Shown here: one piece after another, positions 33,169-40,276 of the stretch
Layout: each line of letters opens with the position of its first letter
Numbering within the stretch: the first letter of the stretch is position 1
Source: CAYYFX01 sp046330135
GTDB lineage: Bacteria; ARS69
DNA: 64,000 nt
Reading direction: 5' to 3'
Assembly (NCBI GenBank): GCA_046330135.1
Contig: JAXLTI010000004.1
Location: 1,178,001 to 1,242,000, forward strand
Notes under the pieces: generated by a model
What the model was told of the DNA's origin: nothing
Seen by the model: the letters and a program-made list of their open reading frames with translations, nothing else
Databases searched by the model: none
Translations under genes and position numbers: made by a program

Positions 33169-33873
33169 ATGAGCGCACCCAACCTCGTTGCGCTCGTGGG
33201 CGACGTCGTGGCGTCCCGCCACTACCCGCATCAGGGTCGCCTCCTATCGTTCGTCCAAGGTGCTCTGGAACGAACGAACCACGCGGCACCGGCAATTCAA
33301 CCGCTGCAGCCCACCGTCGGCGACGAGTTCCAGGGCGTCTACGAGAGCGTCGCGCGAGCCTTGCGTGCGGCGCTTCTCGTGCGCCTCGAGCTCGCGGCGG
33401 ACGCCGGGCTCGCCCCCCTGCCTGACGTGCGCATCGGCCTCGGCGGGGGGGACGTCACGGCGGTTCCGGAGGCGAAGTCCCCGTTCGTGCAGAGCGGAAG
33501 CGGGTGGTGGCATGCTCGGCAGGCGCTCGATCATCTGGAGGCGCTCCGCCATCAGGCGTTGTGGCCGCGGAGTCTTCGGACTTGGTACTTCGGCGACGGG
33601 CGGGAGGACGATCTCGTGAACGCGCTCCTCCTTTGTCGCGACGAGCTGCTGGACGGCATGGACGCGCGCGATCGTCGCATCGCGCTCGGTCTCTTCCGCG
33701 GCGAGAAGCAGCTTGAGATCGCGGCGGCGCTCGGAATCAGCCAGCCCGCCGTCGCGAAGAGACAGAAGCGAAACGGGATCCAAGCGGTCTATCGCGCGCA
33801 GCTCGCCCTCGAGAGAACCCCGACGCGCCCCGCGGCCCGACGTGCGGTTGCTCGCGTCGACCTCGCCCGCTAG
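33169..33873 (+). CDS. SatD-family protein with C-terminal helix-turn-helix
   Basis: GGAGG precedes the ATG. The 234-residue protein opens LVALVGDVVASRHYPHQGRLL, close to the I-I-G-D-I-V-x-S-R start of SatD proteins, and has the family block PTVGDEFQGVYESV, then VRIGLGGGDVTAV. The C-terminal third contains EIAAALGISQPAVAKRQKRNG, a clear helix-turn-helix. The first half resembles nucleotide-cyclase-like folds, but no catalytic claim is safe. Its DNA-binding end and the inverted repeat over its promoter suggest autoregulation. Confidence 0.75.
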   Translation: MSAPNLVALVGDVVASRHYPHQGRLLSFVQGALERTNHAAPAIQPLQPTVGDEFQGVYESVARALRAALLVRLELAADAGLAPLPDVRIGLGGGDVTAVPEAKSPFVQSGSGWWHARQALDHLEALRHQALWPRSLRTWYFGDGREDDLVNALLLCRDELLDGMDARDRRIALGLFRGEKQLEIAAALGISQPAVAKRQKRNGIQAVYRAQLALERTPTRPAARRAVARVDLAR

Positions 33874-33927
33874 ACTCCCTCATCGCCCCTGCACAGACTC
33901 AGTTCCCGCTCGGATCCCGGAGGACCC

Positions 33928-35922
33928 ATGGCCCCGCGCCCCAAGCCGATGACGCTCACGCAGAAGATCCTCTGCCATCACGCGGTGGGGCTCACGAAGC
34001 CGTGGGTCGAGACGGGGGACGTGCTCCGCATCCGCGCGGACTGGACGATCGCGTCCGAGCTGGCGTGGAACGGCATGAACTCGACCTACGAGAAGCTCGG
34101 CCGCCCCGCCGTCCACGACCGCAGCCGCTTCTACCTGGCGCTCGATCACACGGTGGATCCCGGCACGCTCGCGAACGACAAGCGCACGCAGAAGCTGGTG
34201 CAGCTCTCGCGCGACTTCGCGAAGGAGGCGAAGCTCTCGCACTTCTTCGACGCGAACGAGACGATCATGCACACGAAGTTCTTCCGCGACCTCGTGCAGC
34301 CGGGAGAGACCGTGATCGGCGCGGACTCGCACACCTCCAGCCACGGCGGCGTGGGCGCGTTCGCGATCGGGCTTGGCGGCGCGGACGTCTGCATCGCCAT
34401 GGTGCTGGGCGAGACGTGGATTCAGGTCCCCGAAGCGATCCGCGTGGAGTACCGCGGACGGCTCCCCTTCGGGCTGACCGGCAAGGACGTCATCCTGAAG
34501 ACGCTGGGCTCGCTGAAGCGGAACACCGTGGCGATGGAGCGCACGGTGGAGTACGTCGGCGACGCGCTGGAGCACTTCTCCACGGACTTCCGCTTCACGG
34601 TGGCGAACATGACGGCGGAGTTCGGCGGGCTGAACGGCATCTTCCCGGCGGACGAGCGCACCGCGGAGCTTCTCGCGAAGCGGAAGTCCCACAACGACGG
34701 TGCGCTCTTCTTCCGCGCGGACGAAGGCGCTTCCTACGTCGCCACGCACTCCTTCGAGCTGGCGAAGCTCGTGCCGCAGGTGGCGAAGCCCTTCTCGCCC
34801 GACAACGTCTTCGACGTGAAGGACGCGGCCGGCCAAGCGCTGGACGGCGTCTTCATCGGCGCCTGCAACACCACCGAAGAGGAGCTGGTGCTCTCCGCGC
34901 TCGTGCTGCGCGAGGCGATGGCGGCAGGGAAGACGCCGAAGAAGGCAGACGGCGACAAGCGCATCGTGGTGCCGGGCTCGCGCGAGATCGCCGAGAACCT
35001 GAGGAAGCGCGGGCTGCTGGAGATCTTCGTGAAGGCGGACTTCCGCGTGGGCGTGCCCGGCTGCTCGATGTGCCTCGGCATCGCGAGCGACAAGGCCGGC
35101 CCCGGGGAGCACTGGCTCACCAGCCAGAACCGGAACTTCGAGAACCGCATGGGCGCGGGCTCGATCGCGTACCTGTCGAGCGGACCGACCGTGGCGGCCA
35201 GCGCGTTCGACTTGAAGATCGCCGATCCGCGGCCTTATCTCGCGAAGCTCGGCGAGGCGGAGCTGCGTCGTTTCCTGGATGCGGCGCCTTCCCGCCCGCG
35301 CGTGGTCGTCGCCGAGCCGCAGGCGCACGTGGGACCTGCGCACGGCAACGGGAACGGCGCGTCAGCGTCGGCGGTCGGCGGCGGGGAGGTCCTCCGCGGC
35401 AAGGTGCAGGTCTTCGGCGAGAACGTGGACACGGACGCCATGATCCCCGGCGAGTTTTGCCACCTCACGGATTCGGCGGAGATCGGGAAGGTGGCGTTCC
35501 ACTACGTGCGCCCGGACTTCGGCGCGCGAATCGCGCGCGGCGAGGACGTGCTCGTGGCGGGCGAAGGCTGGGGCTCGGGCAGCTCGCGCGAGCACGCGGT
35601 CTGGGCGCTCAAGTTCGCGGGCGTGAGGGCGGTGATCGCGAAGTCGTACGCCTTCATCCACAAGCGCAACCTCGTGAACGAAGCGGTGCCGTTCTTCGTG
35701 CTCGACGATCCGGAGTTCCACGCCGCCGCGAAAGATGGCGATGCGATCTCGATCCGCATGGACGACGGCGTGGTCACCGTGCGAGGTCGCGAGTACCGCG
35801 CGCATCCGGCGGGAGGGATCGCGTCCAGGATCCAGTCCGCGGGCGGCCTCGTGCCGGCAGTGCAACGCTACGGGAAAGAGACCTTCGATGTCCTGATGTC
35901 GGGAGCGCCCGCGGCGAAGTGA
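33928..35922 (+). CDS. Fused aconitase/isopropylmalate dehydratase-family hydro-lyase
   Basis: The ATG at 33928 follows GGAGG. The 664-residue protein joins a LeuC-like large part (residues about 1-440) and a LeuD-like swivel domain (about 490-664) through an Ala/Gly linker (HGNGNGASASAVGGG). The 4Fe-4S cysteines are in FIGACNTTEEEL and GVPGCSMCLG. Active-site segments ALDHTV, GADSHTSSHGGVG and GWGSGSSREHAVWAL are intact. Such single-chain enzymes include Aquifex-type aconitases as well as homoaconitase and isopropylmalate dehydratase relatives. There is no leucine gene nearby, so I favour aconitate or a related substrate without certainty. Confidence 0.85.
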   Translation: MAPRPKPMTLTQKILCHHAVGLTKPWVETGDVLRIRADWTIASELAWNGMNSTYEKLGRPAVHDRSRFYLALDHTVDPGTLANDKRTQKLVQLSRDFAKEAKLSHFFDANETIMHTKFFRDLVQPGETVIGADSHTSSHGGVGAFAIGLGGADVCIAMVLGETWIQVPEAIRVEYRGRLPFGLTGKDVILKTLGSLKRNTVAMERTVEYVGDALEHFSTDFRFTVANMTAEFGGLNGIFPADERTAELLAKRKSHNDGALFFRADEGASYVATHSFELAKLVPQVAKPFSPDNVFDVKDAAGQALDGVFIGACNTTEEELVLSALVLREAMAAGKTPKKADGDKRIVVPGSREIAENLRKRGLLEIFVKADFRVGVPGCSMCLGIASDKAGPGEHWLTSQNRNFENRMGAGSIAYLSSGPTVAASAFDLKIADPRPYLAKLGEAELRRFLDAAPSRPRVVVAEPQAHVGPAHGNGNGASASAVGGGEVLRGKVQVFGENVDTDAMIPGEFCHLTDSAEIGKVAFHYVRPDFGARIARGEDVLVAGEGWGSGSSREHAVWALKFAGVRAVIAKSYAFIHKRNLVNEAVPFFVLDDPEFHAAAKDGDAISIRMDDGVVTVRGREYRAHPAGGIASRIQSAGGLVPAVQRYGKETFDVLMSGAPAAK

Positions 35923-36016
35923 TCGCCGATCGCGGTGTGGGCGAAGCCGCGCCGAGCCGCGAGGCCTGCGCGCCCGACGCGTCGATCGGCACACGTCGGC
36001 CGCCGCATCTGGAGCG

Positions 36017-36790
36017 CTACGTCTCGTCTCTCTCGCGCAGCCACTGCACGTACGCCCAGAGCGCGTCCACGTCCTGCGGCGCCACCTTGTCCTTGTAGGC
36101 CGGCATGTGGAGCACCGCGCGACGGAGGAAGAACTTCGCCGCCGGATTCGCCGCGAAGCGCGCAGAGCTTCCATCGCGCACCCACTCGGTGAACTCCGCA
36201 CGGTCGCGCACGAGATCCGGGAAGTCGTCGCCGTCCCAGGACGGCACGTAGCCCTTGAGCGAGCCGGGGTTCGAGCGCTCGAAGCGCCCGCCCGGACCGT
36301 GACAGCCGAAGCAGCCGAGACGTCGCGCGGCCTCGAGTCCGCCGAGCGCCACGGAGTCCTGCGGCTCCGGCGTGCCGTTCACGGCTTGGACGAACTGCAC
36401 GAGATCGTCGATCTGCCGCTTCGAGAGGCGCTTCCCGAACGCCGGCATGCGGAGCGCGCCCTGTCGGCGCTGCTCCTGGAACGTGGCGCTCTGCGCGCGC
36501 GAGGCGGGCGCGCCGTCGCGGATCCACTCGCGGATCTGGCTCTCGCTCGACGCGTACATCATCAGCTCGGAGCCGAACGTGGGCACCGGGCCGTCCTTGC
36601 GCCCGGCGTTCGGCGTGCCGCGCGTCCCTTCGGGCCCGTGGCACCCGAAGCACCCCGTGTGCTCGGCGAGACGCCGGCCCCGCTCGGCGGCAGAAAGACG
36701 AGGCCGGATGGTGAACCACCATCCGGCCCCGATCGCGATCAACGACAATGCGCCCGCGAGGGCGATCGTGCGTTGCGCTCGTCCTCTCAT
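36017..36790 (-). CDS. Membrane-anchored diheme cytochrome c
   Basis: I chose the ATG at 36790 (257 residues) because MRGRAQRTIALAG leads straight into a hydrophobic anchor (residues about 8-27). Two class I heme c domains follow, each with G-C-F-G-C-H-G, and each with a plausible Met ligand (LRMPAFGK and LHMPAYKD). The domains share other segments and probably arose by duplication. It would carry electrons in the periplasm. It lies 40 bases after the stop of the His-rich gene at 36831 and may share its transcript; its partner enzyme is not obvious. Confidence 0.87.
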   Translation of the reverse strand: MRGRAQRTIALAGALSLIAIGAGWWFTIRPRLSAAERGRRLAEHTGCFGCHGPEGTRGTPNAGRKDGPVPTFGSELMMYASSESQIREWIRDGAPASRAQSATFQEQRRQGALRMPAFGKRLSKRQIDDLVQFVQAVNGTPEPQDSVALGGLEAARRLGCFGCHGPGGRFERSNPGSLKGYVPSWDGDDFPDLVRDRAEFTEWVRDGSSARFAANPAAKFFLRRAVLHMPAYKDKVAPQDVDALWAYVQWLRERDET

Positions 36791-36830
36791 GTCGGGAAAG
36801 ACACGAGGCTCGTCAGGGACGCCCGAGCCT

Positions 36831-37304
36831 CTAGCCCTTGGTCCCGGTGGTGGCGGGCTTCGCCATGGTCGCAAGCTCGATGGCGTCGACTTCGATCGCC
36901 TCCATGCCGCTGCGCTTGCTCACCGGCCCCGTCACCTTGACCTCCTCCGCCGCCATGTCCTTCGCCTTCGTGAACGGCTCAGCGTTGTCGTGGCTCATCA
37001 CGAGCAGATAGAGCTTCCCTTCCTTCGTCAGGACGCCCATCGGCATGCCGCCCGCGATGCACTTGGTGGCGCAGTCCTTGTGAGATGCGCCCTTCGCGCC
37101 GTGACCCAGGTAGCACCCGAGGTCCACGATCTCGCCGGTGACGGTCATGCTCTTCGCCGCCTCCGGCTCCTTCGCCGCGGACGCGGCCTGCGCGTGCATC
37201 TGCGCATGAGTGCCCGCGTGATGCGCCTGCGTGTGCGTCTGCGCGTGTGCTGCCATGCCGGCGAAGAGCACGACGCCAGCCAGTGCGATGCCGACTCCCC
37301 TCAT
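36831..37304 (-). CDS. His-rich periplasmic protein with Cys/His cluster
   Basis: The ATG at 37304 has GGAGAGG upstream. The 157-residue protein has a signal peptide (residues 1-22, ending A-H-A), a His-rich linker (TQAHHAGTHAQMHAQ) and a compact domain starting MTVTGEIVDLGCYLGHG. That domain holds three or four spaced cysteines and His residues (GCYLGHG, SHKDCATKC), then GKLYLLVMSHDN and a terminal strand pair. The pattern suggests a small beta-barrel that binds metal or heme. I do not recognise a named family. It is the upstream neighbour of the diheme cytochrome on the same strand. Confidence 0.7.
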   Translation of the reverse strand: MRGVGIALAGVVLFAGMAAHAQTHTQAHHAGTHAQMHAQAASAAKEPEAAKSMTVTGEIVDLGCYLGHGAKGASHKDCATKCIAGGMPMGVLTKEGKLYLLVMSHDNAEPFTKAKDMAAEEVKVTGPVSKRSGMEAIEVDAIELATMAKPATTGTKG

Positions 37305-37393
37305 CGATCCTCTCCTTGTGAGCCCGGTTTCCTTCCGGGGCACCCCCCAAGACCCCCGAGGCGTCCCAAAGTTCCCTGCGATCCCTCGCCGCC

Positions 37394-37422
37394 TTGACGT
37401 GCGGCTCCCGACTTGCTACAGC
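37394..37422 (+). promoter_or_regulatory. Extended -10 promoter for the PLP enzyme gene
   Basis: TTGACG at 37394-37399, a 17-base spacer and TACAGC at 37417-37422 preceded by TGC. It lies 22 bases before the GTG at 37444, which would leave a very short leader; the alternative TTG start at 37459 fits better. Confidence 0.5.
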
Positions 37423-37443
37423 CCGAGCGTCGGGTGCACTTCC

Positions 37444-38619
37444 GTGCGGAAGGTCTACTTGGAACCGATTCCGTTTGCAAGCCCCTCGACACTGCCCACC
37501 GGGCCCGGCGACGAATGGCACGCCTCGCCCGCGCTCGAGAGCGTCGAGACCCCTGCGCTCGTCCTGGACGAGGACGTCCTCCTGGCGAACGTTCGTGCGA
37601 TGGCGAGCGTCGCGGCGTCGGCCGGCGTGGCCCTGCGGCCGCACTTCAAGACGCACAAGTGCGTCGAGATCGCGCGAATCCAGCTAGAACACGGAGCCGT
37701 GGGCGGGACCGTGGCGAAGGCCTCGGAGGCCGAGGTCTTCGTCGTCGCGGGAGTGCGCGATCTCGTCGTGGCCACTTCGGTCGTCGACCCGAGGAAGATC
37801 GAGCGCCTGCTCATGTATGGGCGTCACGCCGAGATCGCCGGAGTCGTGGAGTCGGCCGAGGGCGTGCGCGCGTGGGCGGAGGCCGCTTCACGAGTGGGGA
37901 ATCGTGTTCCCGTCCTCCTGGAGGTCGACGTGGGGCTCGGTCGGACCGGAGCGTCCTCGGAGGAAGCGGCCGTCCTCCTGGCGCGCCGTGTCGCGTCCAC
38001 TCCGCATCTCGAGCTTCGCGGAGTCCTCGGGCACGGCGGGCACGCGTACGGCGCCAAGTCGCGGGAGGAGATCGAAGCGATCGGTCGAGCGGAGGGCGAA
38101 GCGCTCGTTCGGACGGCGGAAGCGATCCGAGCGGCCGGCATGCCCTGCCCGGTCGTGAGCGCGGGCTCCACGCCGACGGCACCGCACGTGGCGAAGGTCG
38201 CCGGCGTCACCGAGATCCGCCCCGGAAACTACGTGTTCCACGACGGCATCCAACAGGCGTTGGGCGTCGCGTCGGCGTCGAGCTGCGCGCTCACCGTGCT
38301 CGCGACGGTCGTCGCGCGGCCCACGCCGGAACGAACGGTGCTGGACTGCGGTTCCAAGACGCTGTCCTCCGACGGCTCGGCGGCGGTGAGCGGGTTCGGG
38401 CATGTCGCGGGGAGGCGGGACCTCACGTTGACGAGGCTGTGGGAGGAGCACGCGCTCTTGCCCGTCCCGCGAGAGACGCATCTCGCCGTCGGTGATCGCG
38501 TGCGCGTCGTGCCGAATCACGCGTGCGCCACCGTGAACCTCCACGACGAGCTCGTGGTCCTGCGCGGAGGCGAGGTGAAGGAGCGCTGGCGCGTCGCGGC
38601 ACGCGGTCGCGTTCGCTGA
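37444..38619 (+). CDS. PLP-dependent D-threonine aldolase / D-serine dehydratase-like enzyme
   Basis: The start is either the GTG at 37444 or the TTG at 37459, the latter with GGAAGG six bases upstream; I list the longer form. The protein has an alanine-racemase-type barrel with the PLP lysine in RPHFKTHKC, VLLEVDVGLGRTG and VSAGSTPTAP for phosphate binding, and GNYVFHDG. The C-terminal beta domain ends with VVPNHACATVNLHDE, where His and Cys bind the metal in D-serine dehydratases and D-threonine aldolases. Substrate is likely a D-hydroxy amino acid. It is followed 89 bases on by msrP. Confidence 0.82.
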   Translation: MRKVYLEPIPFASPSTLPTGPGDEWHASPALESVETPALVLDEDVLLANVRAMASVAASAGVALRPHFKTHKCVEIARIQLEHGAVGGTVAKASEAEVFVVAGVRDLVVATSVVDPRKIERLLMYGRHAEIAGVVESAEGVRAWAEAASRVGNRVPVLLEVDVGLGRTGASSEEAAVLLARRVASTPHLELRGVLGHGGHAYGAKSREEIEAIGRAEGEALVRTAEAIRAAGMPCPVVSAGSTPTAPHVAKVAGVTEIRPGNYVFHDGIQQALGVASASSCALTVLATVVARPTPERTVLDCGSKTLSSDGSAAVSGFGHVAGRRDLTLTRLWEEHALLPVPRETHLAVGDRVRVVPNHACATVNLHDELVVLRGGEVKERWRVAARGRVR

Positions 38620-38708
38620 GGAGCGGCGGCGCCGCGCACGCGCGGAAAGGCGAGGATGGAGCGGCACGCGGCCTCGCGTGCCGGGCATCTCAACGAAGGG
38701 AGGGCGCT

Positions 38709-39704
38709 GTGCCGAGCATCCACGTCCGCAAGGGTTGGGCGATCGCCGAACGAGATCTGACGCCGGAGTCGGTCTACGTGAACCGGCGAGAGATTCTCAA
38801 GGGACTCGGCTTCACGGGGCTCGGGCTGGCGGCGCTGATGGCCGGCTGCGGTACGGACAAGGTCGACGCGCAGGGCGAGCTCGTCTGGAAGCCCACGGGC
38901 GTTCCGTCGAACAACCCGAACGCGGCGCTCTATCCGGCGAAGCGCAACCCGAAGTACGTGCTCGACCGCCCCCTCACCGCCGAGAAGCCCACCGCCACGT
39001 ACAACAACTACTACGAGTTCACGACCGACAAGGGCGGCGTGTGGAAGCTCGCCGAAGGCTTCCAGGCTCGGACCCGGCCATGGCACGTGGAGGTGACGGG
39101 CCTCGTGGAGCATCCCGGCAAGTTCTCCATCGACGACCTCGTGAAGGAATTCGGCGTGGAGGAGCGCACGTATCGTCACCGCTGCGTCGAGGCGTGGGCG
39201 ATGGCGGTGCCGTGGACCGGCTTCCCGTTCTCGAAGCTCTTGGCGAAAGTCCAGCCGAAGAGCGAAGCCACGCACGTCCGCACCGTCACGTACCTGGACA
39301 AGGAGCACGCGCCCGGCCAGAAGTCGCAGCCCTGGTATCCCTGGCCGTACTTCGAAGGGCTGCGCATGGACGAGGCGATGAACGAGCTGACGTTCGTGGC
39401 CACCGGGATCTACGGCCACGAGCTGCCCGCGCAGAACGGCGCTCCGTGGCGCCTCACCACGCCCTGGAAGTACGGCTACAAGAGCATCAAGGCGATCGTG
39501 AAGATCGAGCTGGTGAACAAGCAGCCGGCCACGTTCTGGAACCAGGTGGCGCCGCTCGAGTACAGCTTCCTCTCCAACGTGGATCCCACGAAGCCGCACC
39601 CGCGCTGGTCGCAGGCCCACGAGAAGCTCATCGACACGGGCGAGACCGTGCCCACGCAGCCGTTCAACGGCTACGGAGACTTCGTGGCGAAGATGTACGC
39701 TTAG
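38709..39704 (+). CDS. msrP: MsrP-type molybdopterin protein-methionine-sulfoxide reductase
   Basis: The GTG at 38709 follows GGGAGG. The N-terminus, TPESVYVNRREILKGLG, holds a twin-arginine signal as in E. coli MsrP, then a hydrophobic stretch ending L-M-A-G-C, so it could be a Tat lipoprotein. The molybdenum-ligating cysteine is in HRCVEAWAMAVPW. Later blocks PWYPWPYFEGLRMDEA and GAPWRLTTPWKYGYKSIK are standard for the family. Length is 331 residues. It repairs oxidised methionines in the periplasm. The usual membrane heme partner msrQ is not adjacent, so the electron donor is unknown. Its stop overlaps that of the next gene on the other strand. Confidence 0.9.
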   Translation: MPSIHVRKGWAIAERDLTPESVYVNRREILKGLGFTGLGLAALMAGCGTDKVDAQGELVWKPTGVPSNNPNAALYPAKRNPKYVLDRPLTAEKPTATYNNYYEFTTDKGGVWKLAEGFQARTRPWHVEVTGLVEHPGKFSIDDLVKEFGVEERTYRHRCVEAWAMAVPWTGFPFSKLLAKVQPKSEATHVRTVTYLDKEHAPGQKSQPWYPWPYFEGLRMDEAMNELTFVATGIYGHELPAQNGAPWRLTTPWKYGYKSIKAIVKIELVNKQPATFWNQVAPLEYSFLSNVDPTKPHPRWSQAHEKLIDTGETVPTQPFNGYGDFVAKMYA

Positions 39705-40276
39705 CCCGAGCTAGCGCCCGGCCTGGGCACGCCCGGGCGCCTCGCGATCAGCCAGCCGGCGAGCACGATGGCCGCGAGGAGCGCCACGAGGGGCAGGAGG
39801 ATCGCGAGCACGCTGGTGACGACCGCGCCGGCCAGCTCCACCGTCGCGAGGAGGAAGTTCGCCGCGCCGCCCGTCGTCAACGTCGAGGCGGCGCGCGCCG
39901 CGGCGGTGGTGCCGTGCAGGATCCCGGCGGCGCCGCCGCCCCCGATCACCGCGAGCGACCACTTGAGAAGCGGCGGCAGGTCCGTGACCACCGAAGCGGT
40001 GGCGAGAATGCCCGCCGCGATGGCCACGGGCGGCCCGAGCATGTCCAGGAGGTTGTCGAGCCAGGGCACGTAGTACGCCGTGACCTCCACGATCGTGGCC
40101 ACCGCGAAGGCCGCGAGCGCCGGCGTCGACGCGATCCAAGCGAATCCCGGCGCCAGCGGAAGGTGCCCGGCCCTCGCCGCGACGCTCATCACGAGGAACG
40201 GGACGAAGATCCGCAGCCCGACCGCGGCGCTCAGCGCGATCCCGATCGCGACGGCGAGCAACGTATCGAAGGTCAT
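39701..40276 (-). CDS. DUF4126-family membrane protein
   Basis: The 191-residue protein has four to five hydrophobic segments and the family opening TLLAVAIGIALSAAVGLRIF, followed by TIVEVTAYYVPWLDNLLD and LPPLLKWSLAVIGGGGAAG. The ATG at 40276 overlaps the S9 peptidase stop as ATGA, so it is coupled to that gene. Function is unknown for the family. The last four bases are shared with the end of msrP on the opposite strand. Confidence 0.8.
   Translation of the reverse strand: MTFDTLLAVAIGIALSAAVGLRIFVPFLVMSVAARAGHLPLAPGFAWIASTPALAAFAVATIVEVTAYYVPWLDNLLDMLGPPVAIAAGILATASVVTDLPPLLKWSLAVIGGGGAAGILHGTTAAARAASTLTTGGAANFLLATVELAGAVVTSVLAILLPLVALLAAIVLAGWLIARRPGVPRPGASSG

Noticed and set aside
33928..35922. 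Naming the fused hydro-lyase as leucine-pathway LeuCD
   Set aside because: No leucine biosynthesis genes are nearby, and single-chain aconitases share the same layout, so the specific name is not supported.
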